Shown: one piece after another, positions 17,451 to 25,600 of the stretch | Layout: every line of letters begins with the position of its first letter | Numbering within the stretch: the stretch's first letter is position 1 | Assembly (NCBI RefSeq): GCF_023373525.1 | Contig: NZ_CP097219.1 | Coordinates: 1 to 63,686 of the forward strand | Length of the DNA stretch: 63,686 bases | Reading direction: 5' to 3' | From: Brachybacterium kimchii | Lineage (GTDB): Bacteria > Actinomycetota > Actinomycetes > Actinomycetales > Dermabacteraceae | Made by a program: the position numbers and the translations under genes | The notes under the pieces: model-generated | The model's input: only the letters and a program-made list of their open reading frames with translations | The model's database searches: none | What the model was told of the DNA's origin: nothing

Positions 17451-17930
17451 GTGCTCATGTATCTCATGACTCCGGCGCTCTGGCCGGCGCTGCTCGCGTT
17501 CCTGGCGCTGAGTGCCCCCATGGTCATCACCGACGCGCGGCATCAGCGACTTCCTCTCCCCCTCAACGTCGGGCTGCTGGTCTCCGGGCTCGTGCTGCTT
17601 CCGATCTCTTCGCGATGGCTCGAGCCCGGCCATCTGGTCTCAGCAGCGGTCAGCTCTGCAACGCTCACGGCGCTGTTCCTCGTCCTGTTCGTCATCGCTC
17701 GTGGTGGCCTCGGATTCGGAGACGTCATCCTCATCGCCGGGCTCGCCCTGTTCGGCGGTTTGGTCTCCGTGTTCGCCATGTTCTGCGGAATCATGGCCGG
17801 CTGTCTGGGCACCCTGGTCTGGAGCCGGCTCCGAAAGCACTTCGGAAAGACCGGGCTCGTCCCCTTCGGCCCCGGTCTGGTCCTTGGCACCGCCCTGATC
17901 ATGCTGATTCCTCTACCCGTGGGGATCTGA
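17451..17930 (+). CDS. tadV: Type IV prepilin peptidase (TadV-like, A24 family)
   Basis: A 159-aa polytopic aspartyl protease of the short FppA/TadV type. The catalytic aspartates are D28 in ITDARHQRLPLPLN and D91 in GLGFGD, and the conserved VPFGPGLVLG lies near the C-terminus. It should cleave the leader of the Flp pilin and pseudopilins coded at 62-63.7 kb. It is far from the main tad cluster on this linear map but probably shares the class A promoter signal. The start is the GTG at 17451; an ATG two codons later is equally possible. Confidence 0.85.
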   Translation: MLMYLMTPALWPALLAFLALSAPMVITDARHQRLPLPLNVGLLVSGLVLLPISSRWLEPGHLVSAAVSSATLTALFLVLFVIARGGLGFGDVILIAGLALFGGLVSVFAMFCGIMAGCLGTLVWSRLRKHFGKTGLVPFGPGLVLGTALIMLIPLPVGI

Positions 17931-18186
17931 CCCTCCACCCAATCAGCTGCCCGCGCCAGGACCACCGCGACCATCCCCCTGAGGGGCTTGGCCTATGCCA
18001 CCGCGGTCATCGGCTTCATGCGCGGCCTGATCCTCCACATGACCCTTGCCGCAGCGCTGGGCTCCTCGACCAACGCGCCCCTCCTGGATCGGAACTCCAC
18101 CCCCGCTTGTCTTTTACTGCCTGCTTTGCACCTCGGCGGCATGTAAGTTGAGGACCGAAATGCACGCGAGACTCTCGGAGGCGCTC

Positions 18187-19356
18187 ATGCCCACCACCGA
18201 CGCCACCTACCCGCTGTCGATCCACGCCGTGGTAGCCCAGTGCCACACCCAGAAGCTCCCCCTCACGGAGACGACGCTGCGCGCCTACGTCTCGAAGGGC
18301 CAGTTCCCCCAGCCCCGACTCCACGTCGAGCGGCAGCCCCTCTGGGACCGAGGAGAGATCGAGCAGGCCCTCTCCCAGGACGAGATGCCGATCGGTCGAC
18401 GCTCCCGGCGAGCCCGGCACCCTCGGCCCCTCGAGCTCCAGACGGAGTTCGAGCTGTCCGCCACAGGCACGGATCAGGAGCGAGCCCTCTACGCGATTCA
18501 GAACCTCCCCGCCGTGATCGCCCACCACGAGGGGCGCGCCGACCTCGCCCGCTCCGCCGCGCTCTCCAAGAAGGGAATGATTGCCAAGCTCCCGCCCGCA
18601 GAATCCGGGACGCTCGCAAGGCTGCTCGCCCCCCTCTCCAGCACCGAGCGGTACCGGCGGGCCAACGAGCGAAGCCTCGAGACCGCCCTCCAAGCCGCCG
18701 TCGAGGCAGAGGCCGCTCGCGACATCTGCCTCTCCGACCTCGAGGTAGCCAACGCCTGGATGGACGAATTCCTCGCGTGGGCACACTGGGCAGGCGCGGA
18801 GCGCGAGGCGACCAAGGAGTCCGCCGCCTCAACGCGATGGCGGGATCAGATCGATGAGGAGGCATCCCAGCTCGCCGATAAGCGCATCGGATCCTTCGAG
18901 TGGGCCGCCGAGGATCCCCGCCGCGTGAGCTTCGTGTACCTCGGTGGGAATCTCAAGGGGGCGGCATGGGAGGACCTGACGCGGAGTGAGCGGGAGAGAC
19001 TGAGCGCAGACGAGGTCACCCTCGGAGGGCTCGATCTCGGCTACCACTGGGAGATCCCAAGCATCCCCGGACAGTGGCGGATGAGCTGGGTCGAGTCGAC
19101 CGGCGACCTGTACCTCGAGCACCGGACCCGCGCTGCTGGCACCGACCGGCTGAACCTCCCTCGCACGGTCATCCCGCTCGCCAAGACTGCTCCGCGCCTC
19201 GCCCCGAAGCAGCTCATCGCGTGGGTCAGGCCCTTCGAGGCCTGCGCCGACGCCGAGATCCGCGGCGCCCTCGGACTCCTGATCCGCGAGATCCGCCTCC
19301 AGGAGCGCATCTCATGGCGCTCCCTGAATCCTCTCGAGAGCGCGCCGGCGGCCTGA
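18187..19356 (+). CDS. Hypothetical protein with N-terminal HTH
   Basis: A 389-aa protein. The N-terminal 70 residues look like an excisionase/MerR-type HTH (ETTLRAYVSKGQFPQPRLHV). The central part (about 130-230) is strongly helical and may be a coiled coil, and the C-terminal 150 residues are mixed. I chose the ATG at 18187, preceded by CGGAGG; an earlier ATG at 18160 is possible. The 256 nt before it hold no gene I can support. Function unknown. Confidence 0.6.
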   Translation: MPTTDATYPLSIHAVVAQCHTQKLPLTETTLRAYVSKGQFPQPRLHVERQPLWDRGEIEQALSQDEMPIGRRSRRARHPRPLELQTEFELSATGTDQERALYAIQNLPAVIAHHEGRADLARSAALSKKGMIAKLPPAESGTLARLLAPLSSTERYRRANERSLETALQAAVEAEAARDICLSDLEVANAWMDEFLAWAHWAGAEREATKESAASTRWRDQIDEEASQLADKRIGSFEWAAEDPRRVSFVYLGGNLKGAAWEDLTRSERERLSADEVTLGGLDLGYHWEIPSIPGQWRMSWVESTGDLYLEHRTRAAGTDRLNLPRTVIPLAKTAPRLAPKQLIAWVRPFEACADAEIRGALGLLIREIRLQERISWRSLNPLESAPAA

Positions 19357-19493
19357 CCCTCAATCGGTCATGCGGTGCTAGGTAGTCTTCGTGCTGGCCC
19401 TCGGGGTCGTCCAGCTCCGGGCGCTTGCTCAACGTCTCACCGTGAACCATCTGACCCCAGCCACGGGCGAACTGCCTTGGAGAGGAGACAGGC

Positions 19494-20723
19494 ATGGAGC
19501 GTCTCACCAGGGAGTTCAGCAGTCGCGTCTGCCTTGCCGAGCGCTGCTCGAGGCTCATTCCTTCTGATCGATCGACGTGCCGCTGGCACTCTCTGATAGC
19601 CGCGCCTCAGCATGAGGACCCTGTAGCGGCCTGCACGGACGATGTCGTCGACTGGTGGGAGCTCGCCACGCCTCGACGAGACAAGCTCGAGGAGCTACGG
19701 ACCTCTGCTCATGATCTCGTAGTCGCTCAGCGGGCTAACGCCGAGCTCACATGGATCAACGAACGCATGGTGTTCCAGCTGCTCGACCGCGTCGTCAGCG
19801 CCTGGCAGGAGGAAACCGAGAGCCCCCGGTGGAGGCTGCCACCGGACGGATGGATCCTCGCGCGCATCCTGGCGGACTACCCGGCGATCCGCGTGAAGCC
19901 CGACCAGCTCGCACCACGGATCGAGGGTTGCGAGGACGCTCATCGGTTCTCCCCTTGCGTTGATCGGGTGGCTCGCCTCAACCAGGAACACCGGCATCCC
20001 ACGCGGCCTCCGTTCCGACCCATTACTGAACGCCGTCGCACGGACGATGATGCCGTGCAGCTCCTGGCCGAGCAGGACCGCAGGAACGCAACCCGTCGCG
20101 ACCAGCACGGTGAGAGGCTGCGTTCCGCGAAGGTGGACTCCCAGCACTCCGCCCTCGATGCGCTGTTCAAGGACCCCCTCGTGGAGACGACAATCTCCTC
20201 CCCGCTCGTCGTGTTCCACCAGATCGGTGATCCTCTGGGCGCGAGTATGGCGGTGCCCTCGGAGAAGGATCAGTGGTCGTTCGCTCGCCACATGGCGCTC
20301 AACCCCGGTGAGGTCGTCCGCTACGACCACGCGCGCGCGACGACGCTCCACGGCGCGTGGCTGGGCAACCATGGCAAGCTGATGAAGCTCCCCGAGGGGC
20401 TGAACTCCGAGGAGACGGAGACCCGAGTACGACTCGAGCTCCTCCCCCGCCGAGGTCTGTACGTCGGCGAGGGCCTCTGCGGACTTGCCGAGGCCCCGCA
20501 CCTGACCGCCGAGCTCGAGCTGGTCTTGCCAGCAGGCACGTTCTGGGAGGTGGTCTCCATCGCGGACGCCGAGCACGACATGGGGCGAAAGCGGGAGGAC
20601 TACATGCGGCTGCGAACGATCCAGATGATCGAGATCGGGGAAGAAGACGTGCGAGGGCGACCTGTGACCAGGATGACGGCCTCACCCGATGAGCTGGACG
20701 CTCTCGCTCAGCTCGACCTCTGA
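19494..20723 (+). CDS. Hypothetical protein
   Basis: A 409-aa soluble protein with a GGAGAGGAG ribosome-binding site. The front half is helical and polar. The last 170 residues look like a compact alpha/beta domain (about 240-400). The stop overlaps that of the convergent gene by 16 nt. I do not recognise a family. Confidence 0.6.
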   Translation: MERLTREFSSRVCLAERCSRLIPSDRSTCRWHSLIAAPQHEDPVAACTDDVVDWWELATPRRDKLEELRTSAHDLVVAQRANAELTWINERMVFQLLDRVVSAWQEETESPRWRLPPDGWILARILADYPAIRVKPDQLAPRIEGCEDAHRFSPCVDRVARLNQEHRHPTRPPFRPITERRRTDDDAVQLLAEQDRRNATRRDQHGERLRSAKVDSQHSALDALFKDPLVETTISSPLVVFHQIGDPLGASMAVPSEKDQWSFARHMALNPGEVVRYDHARATTLHGAWLGNHGKLMKLPEGLNSEETETRVRLELLPRRGLYVGEGLCGLAEAPHLTAELELVLPAGTFWEVVSIADAEHDMGRKREDYMRLRTIQMIEIGEEDVRGRPVTRMTASPDELDALAQLDL

Positions 20724-21394
20724 CTCTCCAGAGGCATGACGCCAGGGATGAGGCCGGCTCGAGCGCGCAGGTCGAGGCCGAGCCGCCGCTCTTCGAGCGC
20801 CCGCAGGTGCCTTTGGAACCTGCCATAGGACCAGCCCAGAGCGCGCGCTATCCGTGTGCGCGCTTCCCCCGCGGCGTCGAGCTCTAGGATCAGTTGGTCT
20901 CGTAGGTGGATGCTGATGGCGCGGGCGCCAGCCACGGCCTCCCACAAGCCCCATACTTCCTCGGCCCGGATCAGAGGGTTAGGCGGGCACGTCGACAGCA
21001 CACCATCGATCCAGCGCGCTGCGTCACTCCCCTCATCCACCACCTGGCCATCCCTGCGTAGGCGGTGGAGCCACTCTTCGGATTCCCGCAGCGCCTCGGC
21101 CGTACCCTCCCAGCCACCTTCTTCGATCGCTGCGAGAACCTCCCGTGCGTGCGCGTCCCACACGATGCGTTGTGACTCGGCGATCCTCGCTTCCACGCGT
21201 GAAACCCACTCCAGATCGCCAACCGTCACGGCAGCATCAAGGCCACCGTGCGCGTAGTACAGCTGCTGCTGATACGCCCGGGTCACACGGAAGTGGCGCC
21301 CCGTGGGCGCATGGCGATCACGATGGCTCTCGAAGGCGTCTCTCCATACCTCGAAGACCCGCGTCGGCACCTTCGGGGGGTTTGACCTGGTCAT
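20708..21394 (-). CDS. Putative DNA-binding protein bordering the origin region
   Basis: A 228-aa largely helical protein with an HTH near the C-terminus (ARTIRARALGWSYGRF-type, about 185-205). I chose the ATG at 21394; an upstream in-frame start at 21433 would reach into the repeat array. It reads away from the repeat-rich non-coding block, so its promoter lies within that block and may be controlled by whatever binds there. Confidence 0.6.
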   Translation of the reverse strand: MTRSNPPKVPTRVFEVWRDAFESHRDRHAPTGRHFRVTRAYQQQLYYAHGGLDAAVTVGDLEWVSRVEARIAESQRIVWDAHAREVLAAIEEGGWEGTAEALRESEEWLHRLRRDGQVVDEGSDAARWIDGVLSTCPPNPLIRAEEVWGLWEAVAGARAISIHLRDQLILELDAAGEARTRIARALGWSYGRFQRHLRALEERRLGLDLRARAGLIPGVMPLESQRSS

Positions 21395-21432
21395 AGCACC
21401 ATCATGCCGCCGCGCACCGTCGTGGCCGAGCA

Positions 21433-21508
21433 CGAAACACCGAAACTACGAAACCACACCATTGGTCGTGTTCTCGTAGATTCGTATTTTCGCTCTCTCA
21501 GGTTTTCG
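21433..21508. repeat. Phased 8-bp arrays in two orientations
   Basis: CGAAA recurs at 21433, 21441 and 21449 (8-bp steps). TCG then recurs in the opposite orientation at 21466, 21474, 21482, 21490 and 21506, with a degenerate TCA at 21498. This forms a divergent pair beside the larger array at 21545. Confidence 0.7.
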
Positions 21509-21544
21509 GGATCCAGTCCCACCCCACCCCGGAGATCCAGTGTC

Positions 21545-21699
21545 TCGGTGTCTCGGGGTTCCGTCGTCTCGCTGTCTCGCTGTCTCGGGGTTCCGTGGTC
21601 TCGGTGTCTCGGTGTCTCGGTGTTCCGGTGTCTCGGGGTTCCGTGGTCTCGTTGTCTCGGTGTTCCGGTGTCTCGCTCTTTCGTTGTTTCGTATTTTCG
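21545..21699. repeat. Main phased array: 20 YCG triplets at 8-bp spacing
   Basis: A TCG or CCG triplet occurs at every eighth base from 21545 to 21697 with no slip. The consensus unit is GTCTCGGT, grading into TTTTCGTn at the right end. The block is non-coding (no frame shows coding character) and lies between divergent genes next to the primase-helicase. Candidate centromere, operator array or origin iterons. Confidence 0.85.
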
Positions 21700-21974
21700 T
21701 TTTTCGTGCTTCCCGGCCCCTATGTGCCATTCATCCACCGGACGGGGCCCCAGGAGCTGTATCCCGCCTCCGCAGGTACCGCACCGCTGGCGTTCTGAAC
21801 CCAAGCGGGCTCATCGCCCCACAGACGCCTCGCCCGTAGGCATCGCCGATCCCCGTTGGGCTCTCGCCGGCATGCCTGGGCTGCCGTGCAACAGGAGAGA
21901 TCGGGGGAGTCACGGGTTCATGACCCCGAGGACCGAAGAGGGGAGAGGTGCGTCTTTTGCGTGCGTCTCCTCGT

Positions 21975-22070
21975 GCTCGCACCCCCGCTCGCCCCCCCGC
22001 TCGCACCCTCAAGTGCGAGCACTTTTTACGTCTTGACCTGGGTGTTTGATTCTGCTCGCACCGCTCGCAC
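21975..22070. repeat. GCTCGCAC iteron-like repeats, candidate replication origin
   Basis: The 8-mer GCTCGCAC (one copy ends CC) occurs at 21975, 21987 and 21999, spaced 12 bp, inverted at 22013, then direct again at 22054 and 22063. A run of T and TTGACC lie between. The gene-free block 21,395-22,309 therefore holds phased arrays, these repeats, a GC alternating stretch (about 22,098-22,125), class A promoter 3 and a leader inverted repeat. Calling it an origin is an inference from repeats plus the adjacent primase-helicase. Confidence 0.5.
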
Positions 22071-22163
22071 CATTTTTGTCGCTAGGGAGGTCGTCTGCGT
22101 GCGCGCTACGCGCGTGCGCGCGCGAGGGGGAGAGAACCCGAAAGTACGAATGCTTGTGGATGT

Positions 22164-22195
22164 GTCACAGCAGGGGTCCCGCTAAGCGGTATAGG
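22164..22195 (+). promoter_or_regulatory. Class A promoter 3
   Basis: GTCACA at 22164-22169, 20 nt, TATAGG at 22190-22195, with CGG before TATA. It lacks the full GTGACC half-site after the TATA. It reads toward the RHH gene at 22310 through a leader of roughly 110 nt. Confidence 0.65.
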
Positions 22196-22247
22196 TGGCA
22201 TGAAGGCTCTCCATCGCGTCCCGGCCGCCGACACGCCACACCGGGAT

Positions 22248-22289
22248 CTGTGCCAAGATCCGAATCACATCCGTGTAGTTTTGGCACAG
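22248..22289. promoter_or_regulatory. Inverted repeat in the leader of the RHH gene
   Basis: CTGTGCCAA (22248-22256) and its exact complement TTGGCACAG (22281-22289) are separated by 24 nt and lie just upstream of the ribosome-binding site. It could be an operator for the RHH protein or an RNA stem controlling translation. Confidence 0.5.
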
Positions 22290-22309
22290 ATAACCCCCGA
22301 GGAGGAGCC

Positions 22310-22519
22310 ATGGCCCACCCTGCTGTCGAACGCGAGCGGCTCGTTACGCGGCCCCCACGCGCCCTCGCAGAGCTCGTCACGCAGCGCGCTGCGGACCAGG
22401 GCGTGTCTGTCTCGACCTACCTCACGGAGGAGCTGGCCCGACTGCACAACTTCGAGCTCCCCGATTACCGCACGCACCGTCCCGCTCACCGCGATGAGGG
22501 GGGACGAATGTCTGCCTGA
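22310..22519 (+). CDS. Ribbon-helix-helix protein, possible replication regulator
   Basis: A 69-aa protein with a CopG/Arc-type ribbon-helix-helix core (PRALAELVTQRAADQGVSVSTYLTEEL). GAGGAGG precedes the ATG. It is followed by a strong terminator and then the primase-helicase, the place where plasmids often keep a copy-number repressor. That role is inferred from position. It could instead bind the phased arrays. Confidence 0.7.
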   Translation: MAHPAVERERLVTRPPRALAELVTQRAADQGVSVSTYLTEELARLHNFELPDYRTHRPAHRDEGGRMSA

Positions 22520-22525
22520 CATGCA

Positions 22526-22557
22526 GGAAGCCCCTCACTTGCAGGTGAGGGGCTTCC
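22526..22557 (+). terminator. Hairpin terminator after the RHH gene
   Basis: A perfect 13-bp stem (GGAAGCCCCTCAC) with a 6-nt loop, 6 nt after the stop. Confidence 0.8.
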
Positions 22558-22659
22558 GGAGCTTGAGTCCTCCGATGCTTGCCGGCGCAAGAGGACTACC
22601 TGAACTTCCAAGTACAAGCCGAATCTAATTCCGCTTGAGGATCACTCTGAGGATACTCG

Positions 22660-25600
22660 ATGACCCTGGCCATGCAAGGACCTGCGGCTGACGACACGCC
22701 GCAGCCGCAGGCATCTCTGAACCGTGTGCGCGATGCGCTCGCGCAGCGGGGCGACCCGATGAAGGGTCACGCGCACGACTTCAAGGCGCGGTGCCCGATC
22801 CATGACGACAACGAGGCATCCCTGCACGTCAGCTACGTGCCGGGGGATGACGGCCGTGTACTGCTGACCTGCTTTGGCTGCCACGGCGACTTCCGCGACA
22901 TCGCCGCCGCGCTCGACCTCTCCGTGGCAGACCTGTTCGATCGTCCTCTCCCGCCGCGTGAGGAGCGCGTGGGCCGCTCCACGAGTCGTCGCCGTACCGG
23001 CAAGCGCTGGGGACGCATCGGTCCGCTGCCTGCTCCGATCGCCGCGCCGGAGCGCGAGGCCGCCTCGACTGAGCGTCTGGACTGGCGGGTCGTCGACACC
23101 TACGACTACGCCCGTCCGGATGGCGAGGTGATCCAACAGGTCATTCGGAAGGAGGCCACTACCGCCGACGGCGCGAAGAAGAAGACCTTCACGCAGACGT
23201 ACTTCACCGCTGGCGGGAAGGTATCCAAGAAGCCCAAGGGCTTCGAGCCCACCTGGTACCGCTGCCCGGAGCTCGTGGACGCCCTGGCTGATGAGGAGAC
23301 CGTGTGGATCCTCGAGGGGGAGAAGGACGTCCACACCGCGGAGTCGCTCGGCGTCGTCGCCGCGACAAACGCCGGCGGCGCCGGGTCGCTGACCGATGGC
23401 ATGCTCGACCTCCTTGAGGGCGGCACGATCCGCGTTGTCCTGGACCTCGACGGCGCCGGCTTCCAGCGCGGCGTGCAACTGCTCGAGGCCCTCAAGGACC
23501 ACGCGGATGTCACAGCGCTGCTGCCGAAGACCACCGAGGCCCACAGCGATCTCACTGATCACGTCGAGGCCGGGGGAGGGCTCGAGGAACTCATCGAGGT
23601 GACCCTTCCTGAGCTCAACGCGTGGGCGGAGGCCTCCAAGCTCGAGGGGCAACTCAAGCGTGTCGAGGAGGCTGACCGCGAGGCGCGCGCTCACCTCGAT
23701 CAGTTCGAGGAGCGCCGGCAGTCGGCACCCAAGGCTGCCGAGACCCACAGCAAGCGCGCGAACCGATGGACAATCGAGTCCGAGATCCGCGTGGACACGC
23801 TGCTGGAGACCGCGACTTCCGTCGAGCGGTACGCGTCTGTCGCTGACACCGAGTGGGCGCGCGAAGCCGCCCGCTGGGCTGACAGCACGCGCCAGCAGGC
23901 AGTGCAGACCGCTCGCATCCTGCACGAGCTCACTGGTCGCGACATCCCCCCGGTTCTCCAGGCTGGCGTCGAGCGCACTCAGCCGCCCTCCACGACCGTC
24001 GCCCCCGCGCCCCCCGCTGAGGAGGCGGCGCCTGAGCACGGAACAGACGAGGACCTCGAGCCGGCCCCCGGCGTGAAGGCACCTCAGCTGCGCAGCAAGG
24101 GCGAGCTGCCCGCTGACATCTCCGCTCCTCGTTACGTGCTCGCCTACGGGCAGATCTGCAAGGAGGAGTGGAAGCCGGCCAAGGGCGATGCAGGCGCTGA
24201 GGGTGCCTACGTCCGCAATCTCAAGATGGTCCTGAGCTTGGACGCCAGGATCGTCTCGCGTGACTCCAACGAACTGCTGGGGGAGGAGGACTACGTCGAC
24301 GAGCCCCCGCTGCACGAGCAGACCAACACTGTTCCGGACACGATCGAGGCGACTCCCACGAAGCTCGGGGGAGTGCGACGCTTCATGATCGCCTACACCC
24401 ACCCGCTCTCCGGCGAACAGGTCATCACCGCGGTCAACGCGGACGACGCCGTATCCAGCAAGTGGCTGGAGAAGCTCGACTTCTCCGTGGACTACCTGGC
24501 CACGACCAACGGCCGCGCCGAGGTGTGGCGAGCGATCAACCAGGTCTCCGAGCAGCAGGCCGCCCGAACCGTCTACCAGTCCACCGGGTGGCGCAAGACC
24601 GACGAAGGCTGGAAGTACGTCCACGCCAGCGGCGTGATCACCAAGGACGGCCACCAGCCCGCTCCCGTGGACCTCTCCGGCCCCCTGACTCGAATTACCC
24701 TGCCCGCGCCCACCGACGATGTCGCCGAGCTTCGTGCCGCGTTCGCGCACATCGAGAAGATGACCGAGGAGATCCCGCGCCGCGTCATCCTGCCGCTGCT
24801 CGGGCACATGATCCGAGCCGTCCTCGGCCACAACCCGATGGTGCCGATCATCGTGGGCGTCCCCGGCACCCTCAAGTCCTCAATCGCCAGCTGGTTCATG
24901 GGCATGTACGGCCCGCAGTGGAAGCGAAACCGGCCGGGCATGAGCCTCGCCGGCACCGGCGCAACCCTCAACGCCGCCCGAATTCTCATGGCCCACGCCA
25001 AGGACACCGTGTTCTGGTTCGATGACGCCGCACCCGATGCCGGAGTCGCCAACGCCCAGAAGATCATCAAGCAGATCACCCGCATGGTCTCCGAGCGCAT
25101 CGGCCGTGACCGCGCCGAGCGCGACGGCATCGGCACAGTCGCAGGACCCCAGCCGATCGCCTCGGGCCTGATCACCTCAGAGCTCGCCCCCGAAGCCGGC
25201 TCCGGCCAGCAGCGCACCTTCCCGATCCCACTGCGCAAGGGCGACATCCCCGTCGACCTCATGCGCGAGCAGTCCCGCTCCCTCCCTCGCTACCACCGCA
25301 CCCTGCTGATGAGCAGCTTCATCCAGTGGGTCGCCCAGAACGATCCCGCCGCCCTGCGCGAGCAGGCCGACGAGGACGCTGACGTCTACCTCCACAAGCT
25401 CTACGAGCCCAGCTCCTACCTCGACCCCCGCCTGGACGAGCGCCCCGGCCAAGCTCTCTCCCACATGTGGGTGGGCTGCAAGGTCCTGTTCGAGTTCCTC
25501 CTCGACGTGGGCGTTCTGGACCAGGCAGCCGCCGACACCTGGATGCAGAGCCTCGACGAGGCCCTCTTCGAGGCTTGGACGGCCACCGTCGACCCCGACA

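Noticed and set aside
21545..21699. CRISPR-like appearance of the regular repeats
   Set aside because: Units are 8 bp, contiguous and degenerate; there are no 25-40 bp repeats with unique spacers and no cas genes.
22642..24831. Long reverse open frame opposite the primase-helicase
   Set aside because: Antisense of a strongly coding gene with zinc finger and P-loop; its translation is low-complexity Gly/Arg/Leu-rich.
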